From assembly GCF_038502225.1 (NCBI RefSeq), contig NW_027196955.1, forward strand, positions 5,001 through 69,000: a DNA stretch of 64,000 nucleotides, in the 5' to 3' direction. Below the pieces are notes generated by a model, which saw only the letters and a list, made by a program, of their open reading frames with translations, was not told the origin of the DNA and made no database searches. The DNA comes from Cherax quadricarinatus (Eukaryota > Arthropoda > Malacostraca > Decapoda > Parastacidae). How positions within the stretch are numbered: position 1 is the stretch's first letter; each line of letters begins with the position of its first letter. Made by a program: the position numbers and the translations under genes. This document shows positions 19,258 to 33,461 of this stretch, one piece after another.

Positions 19258-22121
19258 CACCTAGTTGTACTCACCTAGTTGAGGTTGCGGGGGTCGAGTC
19301 CGAGCTCCTGGCCCCGCCTCTTCACTGATCGCTACTAGGTCACTCTCCCTGAGCCGTGAGCTTTATCATACCTCTGCTTAAAGCTATGTATGGATCCTGC
19401 CTCCACTACATCGCTTCCCAAACTATTCCACTTACTGACTACTCTGTGGCTGAAGAAATACTTCCTAACATCCCTGTGATTCATCTGTGTCTTCAGCTTC
19501 CAACTGTGTCCCCTTGTTACTGTGTCCAATCTCTGGAACATCCTGTCTTTGTCCACCTTGTCAATTCCTCTCAGTATTTTGTATGTCGTTATCATGTCCC
19601 CCCTATCTCTCCTGTCCTCCAGTGTCGTCAGGTTGATTTCCCTTAACCTCTCCTCGTAGGACATACCTCTTAGCTCTGGGACTAGTCTTGTTGCAAACCT
19701 TTGCACTTTCTCTAGTTTCTTTACGTGCTTGGCTAGGTGTGGGTTCCAAACTGGTGCCGCATACTCCAATATGGGCCTAACGTACACGGTGTACAGGGTC
19801 CTGAATGATTCCTTATTAAGATGTCGGAATGCTGTTCTGAGGTTTGCTAGGCGCCCATATGCTGCAGCAGTTATTTGGTTGATGTGCGCTTCAGGAGATG
19901 TGCCTGGTGTTATACTCACCCCAAGATCTTTTTCCTTGAGTGAGGTTTGTAGTCTCTGGCCCCCTAGACTGTACTCCGTCTGCGGCCTTCTTTGCCCTTC
20001 CCCAATCTTCATGACTTTGCACTTGGTGGGATTGAACTCCAGGAGCCAATTGCTGGACCAGGTCTGCAGCCTGTCCAGATCCCTTTGTAGTTCTGCCTGG
20101 TCTTCGATCGAGTGAATTCTTCTCATCAACTTCACGTCATCTGCAAACAGGGACACCTCAGAGTCTATTCCTTCCGTCATGTCGTTCACAAATACCAGAA
20201 ACAGCACTGGTCCTAGGACTGACCCCTGCGGGACCCCGCTGGTCACAGGTGCCCACTCTGACACCTCGCCACGTACCATGACTCGCTGCTGTCTTCCTGA
20301 CAAGTATTCCCTGATCCATTGTAGTGCCTTCCCTGTTATCCCTGCTTGGTCCTCCAGTTTTTGCACCAATCTCTTGTGTGGAACTGTGTCAAACGCCTTC
20401 TTGCAGTCCAAGAAAATGCAATCCACCCACCCCTCTCTCTCTTGTCTTACTGCTGTCACCATGTCATAGAACTCCAGTAGGTTTGTGACACAGGATTTCC
20501 CGTCCCTGAAACCATGTTGGCTGCTGTTGATGAGATCGTTCCTTTCTAGGTGTTCCACCACTCTTCTCCTGATAATCTTCTCCATGATTTTGCATACTAT
20601 ACATGTCAGTGACACTGGTCTGTAGTTTAATGCTTCATGTCTGTCTCCTTTTTTAAAGATTGGGACTACATTTGCTGTCTTCCATGCCTCAGGCAATCTC
20701 CCTGTTTCGATAGATGTATTGAATATTGTTGTTAGGGGTACACATAGCGCCTCTGCTCCCTCTCTCAATACCCATGGGGAGATGTTATCTGGCCCCATTG
20801 CCTTTGAGGTATCTAGCTCACTCAGAAGCCTCTTCACTTCTTCCTCGGTTGTGTGCACTGTGTCCAGCACTTGGTGGTGTGCCCCACCTCTCCGTCTTTC
20901 TGGAGTCCCTTCTGTCTCCTCTGTGAACACTTCTTTGAATCTCTTGTTGAGTTCTTCACATACTTCACGGTCATTTCTTGTTGTCTCTCCTCCTTCCTTC
21001 CTTAGCCTGATTACCTGGTCCTTGACTGTTGTTTTCCTCCTGATGTGGCTGTACAACAGTTTCGGGTCAGATTTGGCTTTCGCTGCTATGTCATTTTCAT
21101 ATTGTCTTTGGGCCTCCCTTCTTATCTGTGCATATTCGTTTCTGGCTCTACGACTGTTCTCCTTATTCTCCTGGGTCCTTTGCCTTCTATATTTCTTCCA
21201 TTCCCTAGCACACTTGGTTTTTGCCTCCCTGCACCTTTGGGTAAACCATGGGCTCATCCTGGCTTTTTCATTATTCCTGTTACCCTTGGGTACAAACCTC
21301 TCCTCAGCCTCCTTGCATTTTGTTGCTACATATTCCATCATCTCATTAACTGGCTTCCCTGCCAGTTCTCTGTCCCACTGAACCCCGTTCAGGTAGTTCC
21401 TCATTCCTGTGTAGTCCCCTTTCTTGTAGTTTGGCTTCATTCGTCCTGGCCTTCCTGCTTCTCCCTCCACTTGTAGCTCTACTGTGTATTCGAAGCTTAA
21501 AACCACATGGTCACTGGCCCCAAGGGGTCTTTCATATGTGATGTCCTCGATATCTGCACTACTCAAGGTGAATACTAAGTCCAGCCTTGCTGGTTCATCC
21601 TCTCCTCTCTCTCTTGTAGTGTCCCTTACGTGTTGGCACATGAAGTTTTCCAGTACCACCTCCATCATCTTAGCCCTCCATGTATCTTGGCCCCCATGTG
21701 GGTCCAAGTTCTCCCAATCGATCTCCTTGTGGTTAAAGTCACCCATGATCAGGAGCTTTGCCCTGCATGCATGAGCTCTTCTGGCCACTCTAGCCAGTGT
21801 GTCAACCATCGCTCTATTGCTCTCGTCGTACTCTTGCCTTGGCCTCCTGCTGTTCTGTGGTGGGTTATACATCACTGCTATTACCACCTTGGGACCTCCA
21901 GAGTGAAGTGTTCCCGCTATGTAATCACTTTCTTCTCCGCTGTCTCCTCTCTCCAGCTCATCAAAATTCCAGCGATTTTTGATCAGCAATGCCACTCCTC
22001 CACCCCCCCTGTTCCCTCTGTCTTTCCTCAGGATTTGGTATCCCGTTGGAAAGATGGCATCTGTTATCATACCTGTAAGCTTGGTTTCTGTGAGAGCTAT
22101 GATGTCCGGTGATGCTTCTTT
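19253..22121 (-). mobile_element. LINE copy C, 5'-truncated, otherwise intact
   Basis: This minus-strand copy has a 3' UTR at 19253-19334 with two AACTAGGTGAGTAC tail motifs leading into (AC)n on its strand. Its 5' end is cut inside the endonuclease at about 22121, where it meets the (GT)n at 22124-22530. It is the best-preserved reverse transcriptase in the window. Confidence 0.92.
19335..22121 (-). CDS. LINE endonuclease (N-truncated) plus reverse transcriptase, open frame
   Basis: The frame is open for about 928 codons from 22121 to TAG at 19335. The first in-frame ATG is at 22070, but the residues before it (KEASPDIIALTETKLTG) clearly belong to the endonuclease, so 22070 is not the native start. 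The Asn box of the endonuclease is lost; the TETK Glu, GDFN and LGASDHVVL with Asp are kept. The reverse transcriptase keeps LDCKKAFDTVPH, SGVPQGSVLGP and FADDVKL and the full C-terminus. Loss of the N-terminus means no autonomous nicking activity is expected, but the polymerase could in principle still be functional if expressed. Confidence 0.88.
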   Translation of the reverse strand, partial: KEASPDIIALTETKLTGMITDAIFPTGYQILRKDRGNRGGGGVALLIKNRWNFDELERGDSGEESDYIAGTLHSGGPKVVIAVMYNPPQNSRRPRQEYDESNRAMVDTLARVARRAHACRAKLLIMGDFNHKEIDWENLDPHGGQDTWRAKMMEVVLENFMCQHVRDTTRERGEDEPARLDLVFTLSSADIEDITYERPLGASDHVVLSFEYTVELQVEGEAGRPGRMKPNYKKGDYTGMRNYLNGVQWDRELAGKPVNEMMEYVATKCKEAEERFVPKGNRNNEKARMSPWFTQRCREAKTKCAREWKKYRRQRTQENKENSRRARNEYAQIRREAQRQYENDIAAKAKSDPKLLYSHIRRKTTVKDQVIRLRKEGGETTRNDREVCEELNKRFKEVFTEETEGTPERRRGGAHHQVLDTVHTTEEEVKRLLSELDTSKAMGPDNISPWVLREGAEALCVPLTTIFNTSIETGRLPEAWKTANVVPIFKKGDRHEALNYRPVSLTCIVCKIMEKIIRRRVVEHLERNDLINSSQHGFRDGKSCVTNLLEFYDMVTAVRQEREGWVDCIFLDCKKAFDTVPHKRLVQKLEDQAGITGKALQWIREYLSGRQQRVMVRGEVSEWAPVTSGVPQGSVLGPVLFLVFVNDMTEGIDSEVSLFADDVKLMRRIHSIEDQAELQRDLDRLQTWSSNWLLEFNPTKCKVMKIGEGQRRPQTEYSLGGQRLQTSLKEKDLGVSITPGTSPEAHINQITAAAYGRLANLRTAFRHLNKESFRTLYTVYVRPILEYAAPVWNPHLAKHVKKLEKVQRFATRLVPELRGMSYEERLREINLTTLEDRRDRGDMITTYKILRGIDKVDKDRMFQRLDTVTRGHSWKLKTQMNHRDVRKYFFSHRVVSKWNSLGSDVVEAGSIHSFKQRYDKAHGSGRVT

Positions 22122-24634
<2,513 letters not shown>

Positions 24635-24698
24635 TCACCTATTTGTGGTTGCAGGGGTCGAGTCATAGCTCCTGGCCCCGCCACTTCACTGATTGCTA

Positions 24699-26088
24699 CT
24701 AGGTCCTCTCTCTCCCTGCTCCATGAGCTTTATCATACCTCGTCTTAAAACTATGTATGGTTCCCGCCTCCACTACGTCACTTTCTAGGCTGTTGCACGG
24801 CCTGACTACTCTATGACTGAAGAAATACTTCCTAACATCCCTTTGATTCATCTGAGTCTTCAACTTCCAATTGTGACTTCTTGTTTCTGTGTCCCATCTC
24901 TGGAACATCCCGTCTTTGTCCACCTTGTCTGTTATGCGCAGTATTTTATATGTCGTTATCATGTCTCTCCTGACCCTCCTGTCCTCTAATGTCGTCAGGC
25001 CGATTTCCCTTAACCTTTCTTCGTAGGACAATCCCCCTTAACTCTGGGACTAGTCTTGTTGTAAACCTTAGCACTTTCTTTAATTTCTTGACGTGCTTGA
25101 CCAGGTGTGGATTCCAAACTGGTGCTGCATACTCCAGTATAGGCCTGACGTAAATGGTGTACAGATTCTTGAACGATTCCTTACGGAAGTATCGGAACGC
25201 TATCCTTAGGTTTGCCAGACGCCCGTACGCTGCAGCAGTTATCTGATTGATGTGCGCCTCAGGAGATGTGTTCGGTGTTATACTCACCCCCAGATCTTTT
25301 TCCTTGAATGAGGTTTGTAGTCTTTGACCACCTAGACTGTAGTTTGTCTGCGGTCTTCTTTGCCCTTCCCCATTCTTCATTACATTGGCAGTTGTGTAAG
25401 AATGGTATATAATACCGACAAGATGAAATTAAGACACATGTGCAACATCTGGGTATCTTTATTGTAGACGTTTCGCCATCCAGTGGCTTTATCAATACAA
25501 ATTCTAGGACATAAGACAACTACTACTACAACTAACCCATCTCTTTGGGAAGGACCTACTTCCACTGGGAAATCCCGCCTACCAGTGACTATGCCCTCGT
25601 CTGCTACACCTGACGTTACTATATAAGCGCCAGGCTCCTTTCTTCTGCTTCAGAATCTCCACGACTATGGTGCTCTTCGCACCTACTCCTAGGTTGAGGG
25701 ACTGATTACCTCATCTTCTGTATATAGTTCTACTGTCTTCAAGTTATGTCCTAGAATTTGTATTGATAAAGCCACTGGATGGCGAAACGTCTACAATAAA
25801 GATACCCAGATGTTGCACATGTGTCTTAATTTCACATTGGCAGTTGCTGGACCCCGGAGCCAGTTGCTGGACCAGGCTTGTAGCCTGTCCAGGTCTCTTT
25901 GTAGTCCTGCCTGATCCTCGACCGATTTGATCCTCCTCATTAACTTCACATCATCTGCAAAGAAAGACATTTCTGAGTCCGTCCCTTCCGTTATGTCATT
26001 CATATATACCAAAAACAGCACAGGTCCTAGGACTGACCCCTGTGGAACCCCGCTTGTTACAGGCGCCCACTCTGACACCTCGCCACGT
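24699..26088 (-). pseudogene. Broken LINE reverse transcriptase (copy E)
   Basis: The 5' part (26088-25847) keeps SGVPQGSVLGPVLF and FFADDVKL, then is interrupted by the foldback element. The rest (25394-24699) covers NYSLGGQRLQTSF to DKAHGAGRERT, with a one-base insertion near 25030-25037 that shifts the frame after PELRG. Sequence around the insertion point has also lost a few bases compared with copy D. Confidence 0.85.
25395..25833. mobile_element. Foldback element with perfect 90-bp inverted arms and 13-bp target duplication
   Basis: Arms at 25425-25514 and 25744-25833 are exact reverse complements over 90 bp. A 30-bp extra segment (from TGTAAGAATGGTATATAATA) lies outside the left arm only. 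The 229-bp centre contains ACTATATAAGCGCC, TATA-box-like. Both sides carry ACATTGGCAGTTG (25382-25394 and 25834-25846), a likely target site duplication. Each arm contains TTGATAAAGCC-N7-GGCGAAAC, which resembles part of a hammerhead ribozyme core (variant CUGANGA, stem II, GAAA); Penelope-like elements are known to carry such ribozymes. No coding frame. I recall similar arms being common in decapods, unverified. Confidence 0.8.
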
Positions 26089-26103
26089 GTTTGTGTGTGT
26101 GTG

Positions 26104-29100
26104 TACTCACCTATATATACTCACCTATATGTGGTTGCAGAGGTCGAGTCATAGCTCCTAGCCCCGCCTCTTCACTGGTCGATACTAATTCACTCTCTTC
26201 CTGCTCCATGATATTTGTCATACCTCTTCTTAAAGCTATTTATGGAACTTGCTTCCACTACTTCACTCTCCAGATTATTCCAATTCCTGACAACTCTAAG
26301 ATTAAAGAAATACTTCCTAACATCCCTATGACTCATCTGGGTTTTCAGTTTCCAATTGTGTCCCCTTGTTTCTGTATCCCATCTCTGAAACATTCGATCC
26401 TTGTCCACTTTGTCAGTGCCTCTTAGTATTTTATACGTTGTTATCATGTCCCCTCTATCCCTCCTATCCTCTAGTGTCATCAGGTTGAGTTCCCTTAACC
26501 TCTCCTCATAAGACATACCCCTCAGTTCCGGGACTAATCGTGTTGCAAATTTTACACTTTCTCCAATTTCTTGACGTGTTTGACTAAGTGAGGGTTCCAT
26601 ACTGGCGCTGCATATTCCAGTATAGGCCTTACGTACACTGTGTACAATGTCGTGAATGACTCCTTACTCAGATGTCTAAACGCCAATCTCAGGTTTGCCA
26701 ATCTCCCATATGCTGCAGCAGTTATTTGATTGATGTGTGCCTCAGGGGACATGTTCGTTATGATGCTTACCCCAAGATCCTTTTCTTTAACTGACGTTTG
26801 CAGCTGTTGGTTTCCTAACCTGTACTCCGTCTGCGGTCTTCTGTGTCCTTCCCCAATCTTCATGACCTTACACTTACTGGGGTTAAACCCCAGGAGCCAT
26901 TTGTCGGACCATACTTGTAGTTTGTCCAGATCCCCTTGTAATCTTAACTGATCCTCTCCCACTTGTATTCTCCTCATCAGTTTCACATCATCAGCGAACA
27001 GTGACACTTCTGAATCTATTCCTTCCACCATGTCATTCACGTATACAAAAACAGCACCGGGCCTAGGACTGACCCTTGTGGAACCCCACTCGACACATTC
27101 GCCCACTCCGACACTTCAGCACGTACCAACACACGTTGTTTCCTTCCAGTCAGGTATTCCCTGATCCATTGCAGTACTTTCCCCTTTATTCCTGCCTGCT
27201 CCTCTAATTTTTGCACCAGTCTCTTGTGTGGTACTGTGTCAAAAGCCTTCTTGCAATCTAAGAAGATGCAATCTACCCATCCCTCTCTCTCATGTCTTCT
27301 GTTACATTATCGTAGAACTCAAATAAATTTGTGGCACAGGATTTCCCATCTCTGTAGCCATGCTGACTGTCATGTATGAGCCCAATCTTTTGAATGTGTT
27401 CCACTACTTTTCTCCTGATAATCTTTTCCACGACTTTACATACTATACAAGTCAGTGACACTGGTCTGTAGTTTAATGCTACCTGACTGTCCCCTCTCTT
27501 AAAAATTGGAACTACATGTGCTGTCTTCCACGCCTCAGGCAACTGCACTGTTTCGATAGATTTACTGAAGATTGCTGCTAATGGCACACACAGTTCCTCT
27601 GCTCCCTCTCCCAGTATCCATGGAGATATGTTATCTGGGCCCACCGCCTTTGAGGTATCGAGTTCGTCTAGCAGTTTCTTCACCTCTACCTTGGTTATGT
27701 GTATTGTGTCCAGCACCTGCTGGTGCACACTACCTCCACAGTTTGCTGGAAGCATTGCTGACTCTATTGTGAATATTTCTCTAAATCTTTTGTTTAGTTC
27801 ATCACACACTTCTTGGTCACTCTTCGTGAGCTCCCCTCCTTCTTTCCTCAGCCTGATTACCTGGTCCTTGACTGTTGTTTTTCTCCTAATGTGACTGTAT
27901 AACAACTTTGGTTCAGATTTGGCTTTTGATGCTATGTCGTTCTCTTATTGCCTCTGGGTCTCTCTCCATATCCTTGCATATTCGTTTCTGGTTCTTCTGC
28001 TCATCTCCTTGTTTTCTTGAGTCCTTTGCCTTCTATACCTTTTCCATGCTCTCGCACATTTGGCTTTGGCCTCTTTACACCTTCAATTAAACCATGGGCT
28101 CACTCTGGTCTTACCATTTTTTCTGTTGCCCTTTGGTATGAATCTTTCCTCTGCCTCCCTGCACTTAGTGGTTACTATTTCCACCATTTCATTTACTGTC
28201 TTTCCATCTAGTTCTCTTTCCCACTGCACTTCATGCAGGAAACTTCTCATTCCTATGTAGTCCCCTTTTTTGAAGTTTGGTTTCTCTCTTTGTTCTCGTG
28301 CTACTGCATTCTCCACTGTTAACTCAACAAGATATTCAAAACTCAGGACATCATGATCACTATCGCCAAGGGGTCTTTCGTGGGTGATATCCTTTATGTC
28401 TGAACTATTCAAGGTGAATATGAGATCAAGCTTTGCTGAAACATCCTCTCCTCTCTCTCTGGTTGTATCCCTAACATGTTGATGCATGAAGTTCTCCAAT
28501 ACAGTCTCCAACATCTTAGCCCTCCATGTTTCTGGTCCCCCATGTGGCTCTAGGTTTTCCCAGTCAATCTCTTTATGATTGAAATCCCCCATTATAGGCA
28601 ATTTTGTCCTACCCATATGAGCCCTTCTGGCCACTTCAGCTAGTGTATCCACCATTGCCCTATTGCGCACATCATTCTCTTCTCTTGTTCTCCTGCTGTT
28701 AAGTGGTGGGTTATACATCACTGCTATCATCTCCTTTGGACCACCAGTCTGAAGTGTTCCTACAATGAAGTCGTCTGTTTCCCTTTTTTCCATTCCTCCC
28801 ATCTCCTCAAAACTCCACTGTTTTTTTATGAGCAATGCTACTCCTCCCCCTCCTCTGTTCTCTCTGTCTTTCCTCATAATCTGATATCCAGGTGGAAAAA
28901 TTGCATCTGTTATCATCCCTGCAAGTTTTGTCTCTGTTAGTGCTATAATGTCAGGTGATGCATCAATGATGCGTTCTTGCCACTTTAGCTTCCTTTCCAT
29001 TACTGTATTTTGGGAGATGGAAGAGGAAGGTGCAGGCTGGGTGGGTGGGAGGCAGGGCACAATATTATGGGAGGCTGCTGTGACTGTGGAATTAGTGCTT

Positions 29101-29360
29101 AGGGGAGTGGTGGCTATGGAGTGAGGTTCGTTTCTGTTTACTGTGTTTGGTTGATATGTGGTGACAGGGGTTGAGAGCTTTCTGTAAGCATTTGTGTTTA
29201 ATGTTTCCCCAAAGGCTGAGTTTTCCTGTCTATCGTTGCCTGCCCTGTCTCTCTTTCCTTCCACTGGTTCTGTCTTGCTCTCACTTTCAGTTGTTTCCAT
29301 TCCTTTCGTGTTCTGTCTCGATTGAGGAACACTTTTTGATAATCTGGAGAGTCCTTTAAC
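26104..29360 (-). mobile_element. LINE copy F, near full length, heavily mutated
   Basis: Minus-strand copy with two TATAGGTGAGTA-type tail motifs at the 3' end and a leader region matching the upstream part of copy A (RQNT then Thr/Ser/Pro-rich). It is the only copy here with both ends in the window. Its 5' end merges with a 34-bp minisatellite; its 3' end meets a short (GT)n (26090-26103). Confidence 0.9.
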
Positions 29361-29393
29361 AGTGGTGTGGGTGGTAGTGAAGATATTACACAC
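26190..29393 (-). pseudogene. LINE ORF2 pseudogene (copy F): endonuclease plus reverse transcriptase
   Basis: Segments in order on the minus strand are 29393-28083 (leader and endonuclease: SPDIIALTETKL, GDFNHKEIDW, LDLIFTL, LGDSDHDVL), 27905-27273 (DNISPWILGEGAEE, VVPIFKRGDS, NYRPVSLTC), 27106-26552 (FADDVKL and thumb) and 26600-26190 (C-terminus). Stops include a TGA where other copies read CGA or CAA after PWF (28083-28085) and a TAA near 27947 after WRETQRQ. Frameshifts occur near 27300, in 27107-27272 and near 26560. An in-frame gap joins VMERKLK directly to WQERI, removing about 16 residues including the catalytic Asn box. Confidence 0.85.
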
Positions 29394-30359
29394 CCATGGT
29401 GTGGGTGGTAGTGAAGATATTACACACCCATGGTGTGGGTGGTAGTGAAGATATTACACACCCATGGTGTGGGTGGTAGTGAAGATATTACACACCCATG
29501 GTGTGGGTGGTAGTGAAGATATTACACACCCATGGTGTGGGTGGTAGTGAAGATATTACACACCCATGGTGTGGGTGGTAGTGAAGATATTACACACCCA
29601 AGGTGTGTGTGGTAGTGAAGATATTACACACCCATGGTGTGGGTGGTAGTGAAGATATTACACACCCATGGTGTGGGTGGTAGTGAAGAGATTACACACA
29701 CACACCCATGGTGTGGGTGGTAGTGAAGATATTACACACCCATGGTGTGGGTGGTAGTGAAGATATTACACACCCATGGTGTGGGTGGTAGTGAAGATAT
29801 TACACACCCATTGTGTGGATGTTAGTGAAGATATTACACACCCATGGTGTGGGTGGTAGTGAAGATATTACACACCCATGGTGTGGGTGGTAGTGAAGAT
29901 ATTACACACCCATGGTGTGGGTGGTAGTGAAGATATTACACACCCATGGTGTGGGTGGTAGTGAAGATATTACACACACACACCCATGGTGTGGGTGGTA
30001 GTGAAGATATTACACACCCATGGTGTGGGTGTAGTGAAGATATTACACACCCATGGTGTGGGTGGTAGTGAAGATATTACACACCCATGGTGTGGGTGGT
30101 AGTGAAGATATTACACACCCATGGTGTGGGTGGTAGTGAAGATATTACACACCCATGGTGTGGGTGGTAGTGAAGATATTACACACCCATGGTGTGGGTG
30201 GTAGTGAAGATATTACACACCCATTGTGTGGATGTTAGTGAAGATATTACACACACATGGTGTGGGTGGTAGTGAAGAGATTACACACACACACCCATGG
30301 TGTGGGTGGTAGTGAAGAGATTACACACACACATGGTGTGGGTGTTAGTGAAGAGATTA
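29361..30359. repeat. 34-bp minisatellite, about 29 units
   Basis: The unit is TGGTGTGGGTGGTAGTGAAG followed by ATATTACACACCCA. CACCCATGGTG at the unit junction is a near-palindrome. Some units carry an extra ACACAC or AGAGATT in place of AGATATT, mainly at the right end. The array starts exactly where copy F ends. Confidence 0.95.
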
Positions 30360-30436
30360 CGCACCAGACAAGCCTGGCCCATGGCCGGGCTCAGGGAGTA
30401 GACTCTCGAAATTCATCAAAGGTAACAAAGGTGATG
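30360..30436. mobile_element. Possible end fragment of an interspersed repeat
   Basis: Sequence with AAGCCTGGCCCATGGCCGGG and AGGGAGTAGACTCTCGAA resembles, from memory, a common decapod repeat terminus. No other part of such an element is recognisable. Unverified. Confidence 0.3.
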
Positions 30437-30979
30437 TCGAGAAATATGTGAAACTTTCATTGCTCAGTGGTGGGGAGAGAATTCTTATTTGTGTTCACCT
30501 TAGATGATGGCAAAATGCCTACTTACGTGACATTGAGGCTGACGCCTGACTGTCGGTTACTTTTTTGTTTGCTTCAAATGCCAACTCAAAATAGCCTGTA
30601 GGGTGAACACGTTTTAAAATATTAGGCAGGGAAAGAAAATTTGGTGATTTAGACCAGAAGTTTATTTTAGTCTCATAAGTGTTTAATCGTCACTTTGATT
30701 TGACGAATCACCACCATAGCAGTCTCGGCTTGGTGTTATCAACTTTGGCATTGTGTAATTCAAAATTTTAATTCTAAACAGTCAGAGCAACGTAGATAAC
30801 ACCGACACCTGTATATACGTACGAAACAAATTTTTAATAACTTAGAGAAGGGAATGGTGTGAGCGTAGGGCGTAGTTCAAGGTCACAAGTTTAGCCATTG
30901 GTGTTTCTTGCGGCGGCTCTGAAACAGTTATTGTCTCACTGATGAAGTGGGAACAACAGCTAGTTCTACCTCTCCTTAT
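30437..30979. other. Unique spacer, no gene seen
   Basis: About 540 bp of mixed composition between two satellites. No open frame with recognisable motifs, no RNA gene and no repeat was seen. Confidence 0.5.
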
Positions 30980-33461
30980 AAGACCTGGGAAAGGCGGGGA
31001 TTCCCTGGGGAAGTGGCGAAGGAAGAATGTCTGATGGCGGACAGATGGACTCCTGGACACATGGACCTGGGAAAGAGGAGGATACTGTGGTTGCTGAGGG
31101 TGACCTTGGGGAATTGAGGAAGGGGAGAACATCCCGGGGGCCCACGGTTGGACACATGGACCTGGGAAAGGCGGGGATACCCTGGGGAAGTGGTGAAAGG
31201 AGAATATCTGATGGCGGACAGATGGACTCCTGGACACATGGACCTGGGAAAGAGGATACTGTGGTTGCTGAGGGGGACCTTGGGGAAATGAGGAAGGGGA
31301 GAACATCCCGGGGGCCCACGGGTGGACACATGGACCTGGGAAAGGCGGGGATACCCTGGGGAAGTGGTGAAGGGAGAATATCTGATGGCGGACAGATGGA
31401 TTCCTGGACACATGGACCTGGGAAAGAGGAGGATACTGTGGTTGCTGAGGGGGACCTTGGGGAAATGAGGAAGGGGAGAACATCCCGGGGGCCCACGGGT
31501 GGACACATGGACCTGGGAAAGGCGGGGATACCCTGGGGAAGTGGTGAAGGGAGAATATCTGAAGGCGGACAGATGGACTCCTGGACACATGGACCTGGGA
31601 AAGAGGAGGATACTGTGGTTGCTGAGGAAATGGTTGGGGAAATGAGGAAGGGGAGAACATCCCGGGGGCCCACGGGTGGACACATGGACCTGGGAAAGGC
31701 GTGGATACCTTGGGGAAGTGGTGAAGGGAGAATATCTGATGGCGGACAGATGGACTCCTGGACACATGGACCTGGGAAAGAGGAGGATACTGTGGTTGCT
31801 GAGGGGGACCTTGGGGAATTGAGGAAGGGGAGAACATCCCGGGGGCCCACGGATGGACTCCTGGACCTGGGAAAGGCGGGGATACCCTGGGGAAGTGGTG
31901 AAGGGAGAATATCTGATGGCGGACAGATGGACTCCTGGACACATGGACCTGGGAAAGAGGAGGATACTGTGGTTGCTGAGGGGGACCTTGGGGAAATGAG
32001 GAAGGGGAGAACATCCCGGGGGCACACGGATGGACTCCTGGACCTGGGAAAGGCGGGGATACCCTGGGGAAGTGAAGGGAGAATATCTGATGGCGGACAG
32101 ATGGACTCCTGGACACATGGACCTGGGAAAGAGGAGGATACTGTGGTTGCTGAGTGGGACCTTGGGGAAATGAGGAAGGGGAGAACATCCCGGGGGCCCA
32201 CGGATGGACTTCTGGACCTGGGAAAGGCGGGGATACCCTGGCGAAGTGGTGAAGGGAGAATATCTGATGGCGGACAGATGGACTCCTGGACACATGGACC
32301 TGGGAAAGAGGAGGATACTGTGGTTGCTGAGGAAATGGTTGGGGAAATGAGGAAGGGGAGAACATCCCGGGGGCCCACGGGTGGACACATGGACCTGGGA
32401 AAGGCGGGGATACCTTGGGGAAGTGGTGAAGGGAGAATATCTGATGGCGGACAGATGGACTCCTGGACACATGGACCTGGGAAAGAGGAGGATACTGTGG
32501 TTGCTGAGGGGGACCTTGGGGAATTGAGGAAGGGGAGAACATCCCGGGGGCCCACGGGTGGACACATGGACCTGGGAAAGGCGGGGATACCCTGGGGAAG
32601 TGGTGAAGGGAGAATATCTGAAGGCGGACAGATGGACTTCTGGACACATGGACCTGGGAAAGAGGAGGATACTGTGGTTGCTGAGGAAATGGTTGGGGAA
32701 ATGAGGAAGGGGAGAACATCCCGGGGGCCCACGGGTGGACACATGGACCTGGGAAAGGCGGGGATACCATGGGGAAGTGGTGAAGGGAGAATATCTGATG
32801 ACGGACAGATGGACTCCTGGACACATGGACCTGGGAAAGAGGAGGATACTGTGGTTGCTGAGGGGGACCTTGGGGAATTGAGGAAGGGGAGAACATCCCG
32901 GGGGCCCACGGGTGGACACATGGACCTGGGAAAGGCGGGGATACCTTGGGGAAGTGGTGAAGGGAGAATATCTGATGGCGGACAGATGGACTCCTGGACA
33001 CATGGACCTGGGAAAGAGGAGGATACTGTGGTTGCTGAGGGGGACCTTGGGGAAATGAGGAAGGGGAGAACATCCCGGGGGCCCACGGGTGGACACATGG
33101 ACCTGGGAAAGGCGGGGATACCTTGGGGAAGTGGTGAAGGGAGAATATCTGATGGCGGACAGATGGACTCCTGGACACATGGACCTGGGAAAGAGGAGGA
33201 TACTGTGGTTGCTGAGGGGGGACCTTGGGGAAATGAGGAAGGGGAGAACATCCCGGGGGCCCACGGACGGACACATGGACCTGGGAAAGGCGAGGATACC
33301 TTGGGGAAGTGGTGAAGGGAGAATATCTGATTGCTGACAGATGGACTCCTGGACACATGGACCTGGGAAAGAAGAGGATACTGTGGCTGCTGAGGGGGAC
33401 CTTGGGGAAATGAGGAAGGGGAGAACATCCCGGGGGCCCACGGACGGACACATGGACCTGG
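30980..33461 (-). repeat. 177-bp dimeric satellite, about 14 units
   Basis: Read on the minus strand, each unit has two related halves of about 82 and 95 bp, each starting TTTCCCAGGTCCATGTGTCC. The first half continues AGGAGTCCATCTGTCC, the second ACCCGTGGGCCCCCGGGATG. Both end in pyrimidine-rich sequence (CTCCCTTCACCACTTCCCC and CTCCCCTTCCTCATTTCCCC). Units fall into subtypes by an AAATGGTT or GGGACCTT block and by GGTGGACACATGG or GGATGGACTCCTGG. The left-most unit is degenerate. Stop-free frames on both strands give 59-residue repeats and are not treated as genes. Confidence 0.95.

Noticed and set aside
17878..19328. Frames reading CHTKLSG or VILSYPG heptads
   Set aside because: A 21-bp unit (7 codons) with two stop-free frames explains them; both frames are equally open and neither resembles a known repeat protein.
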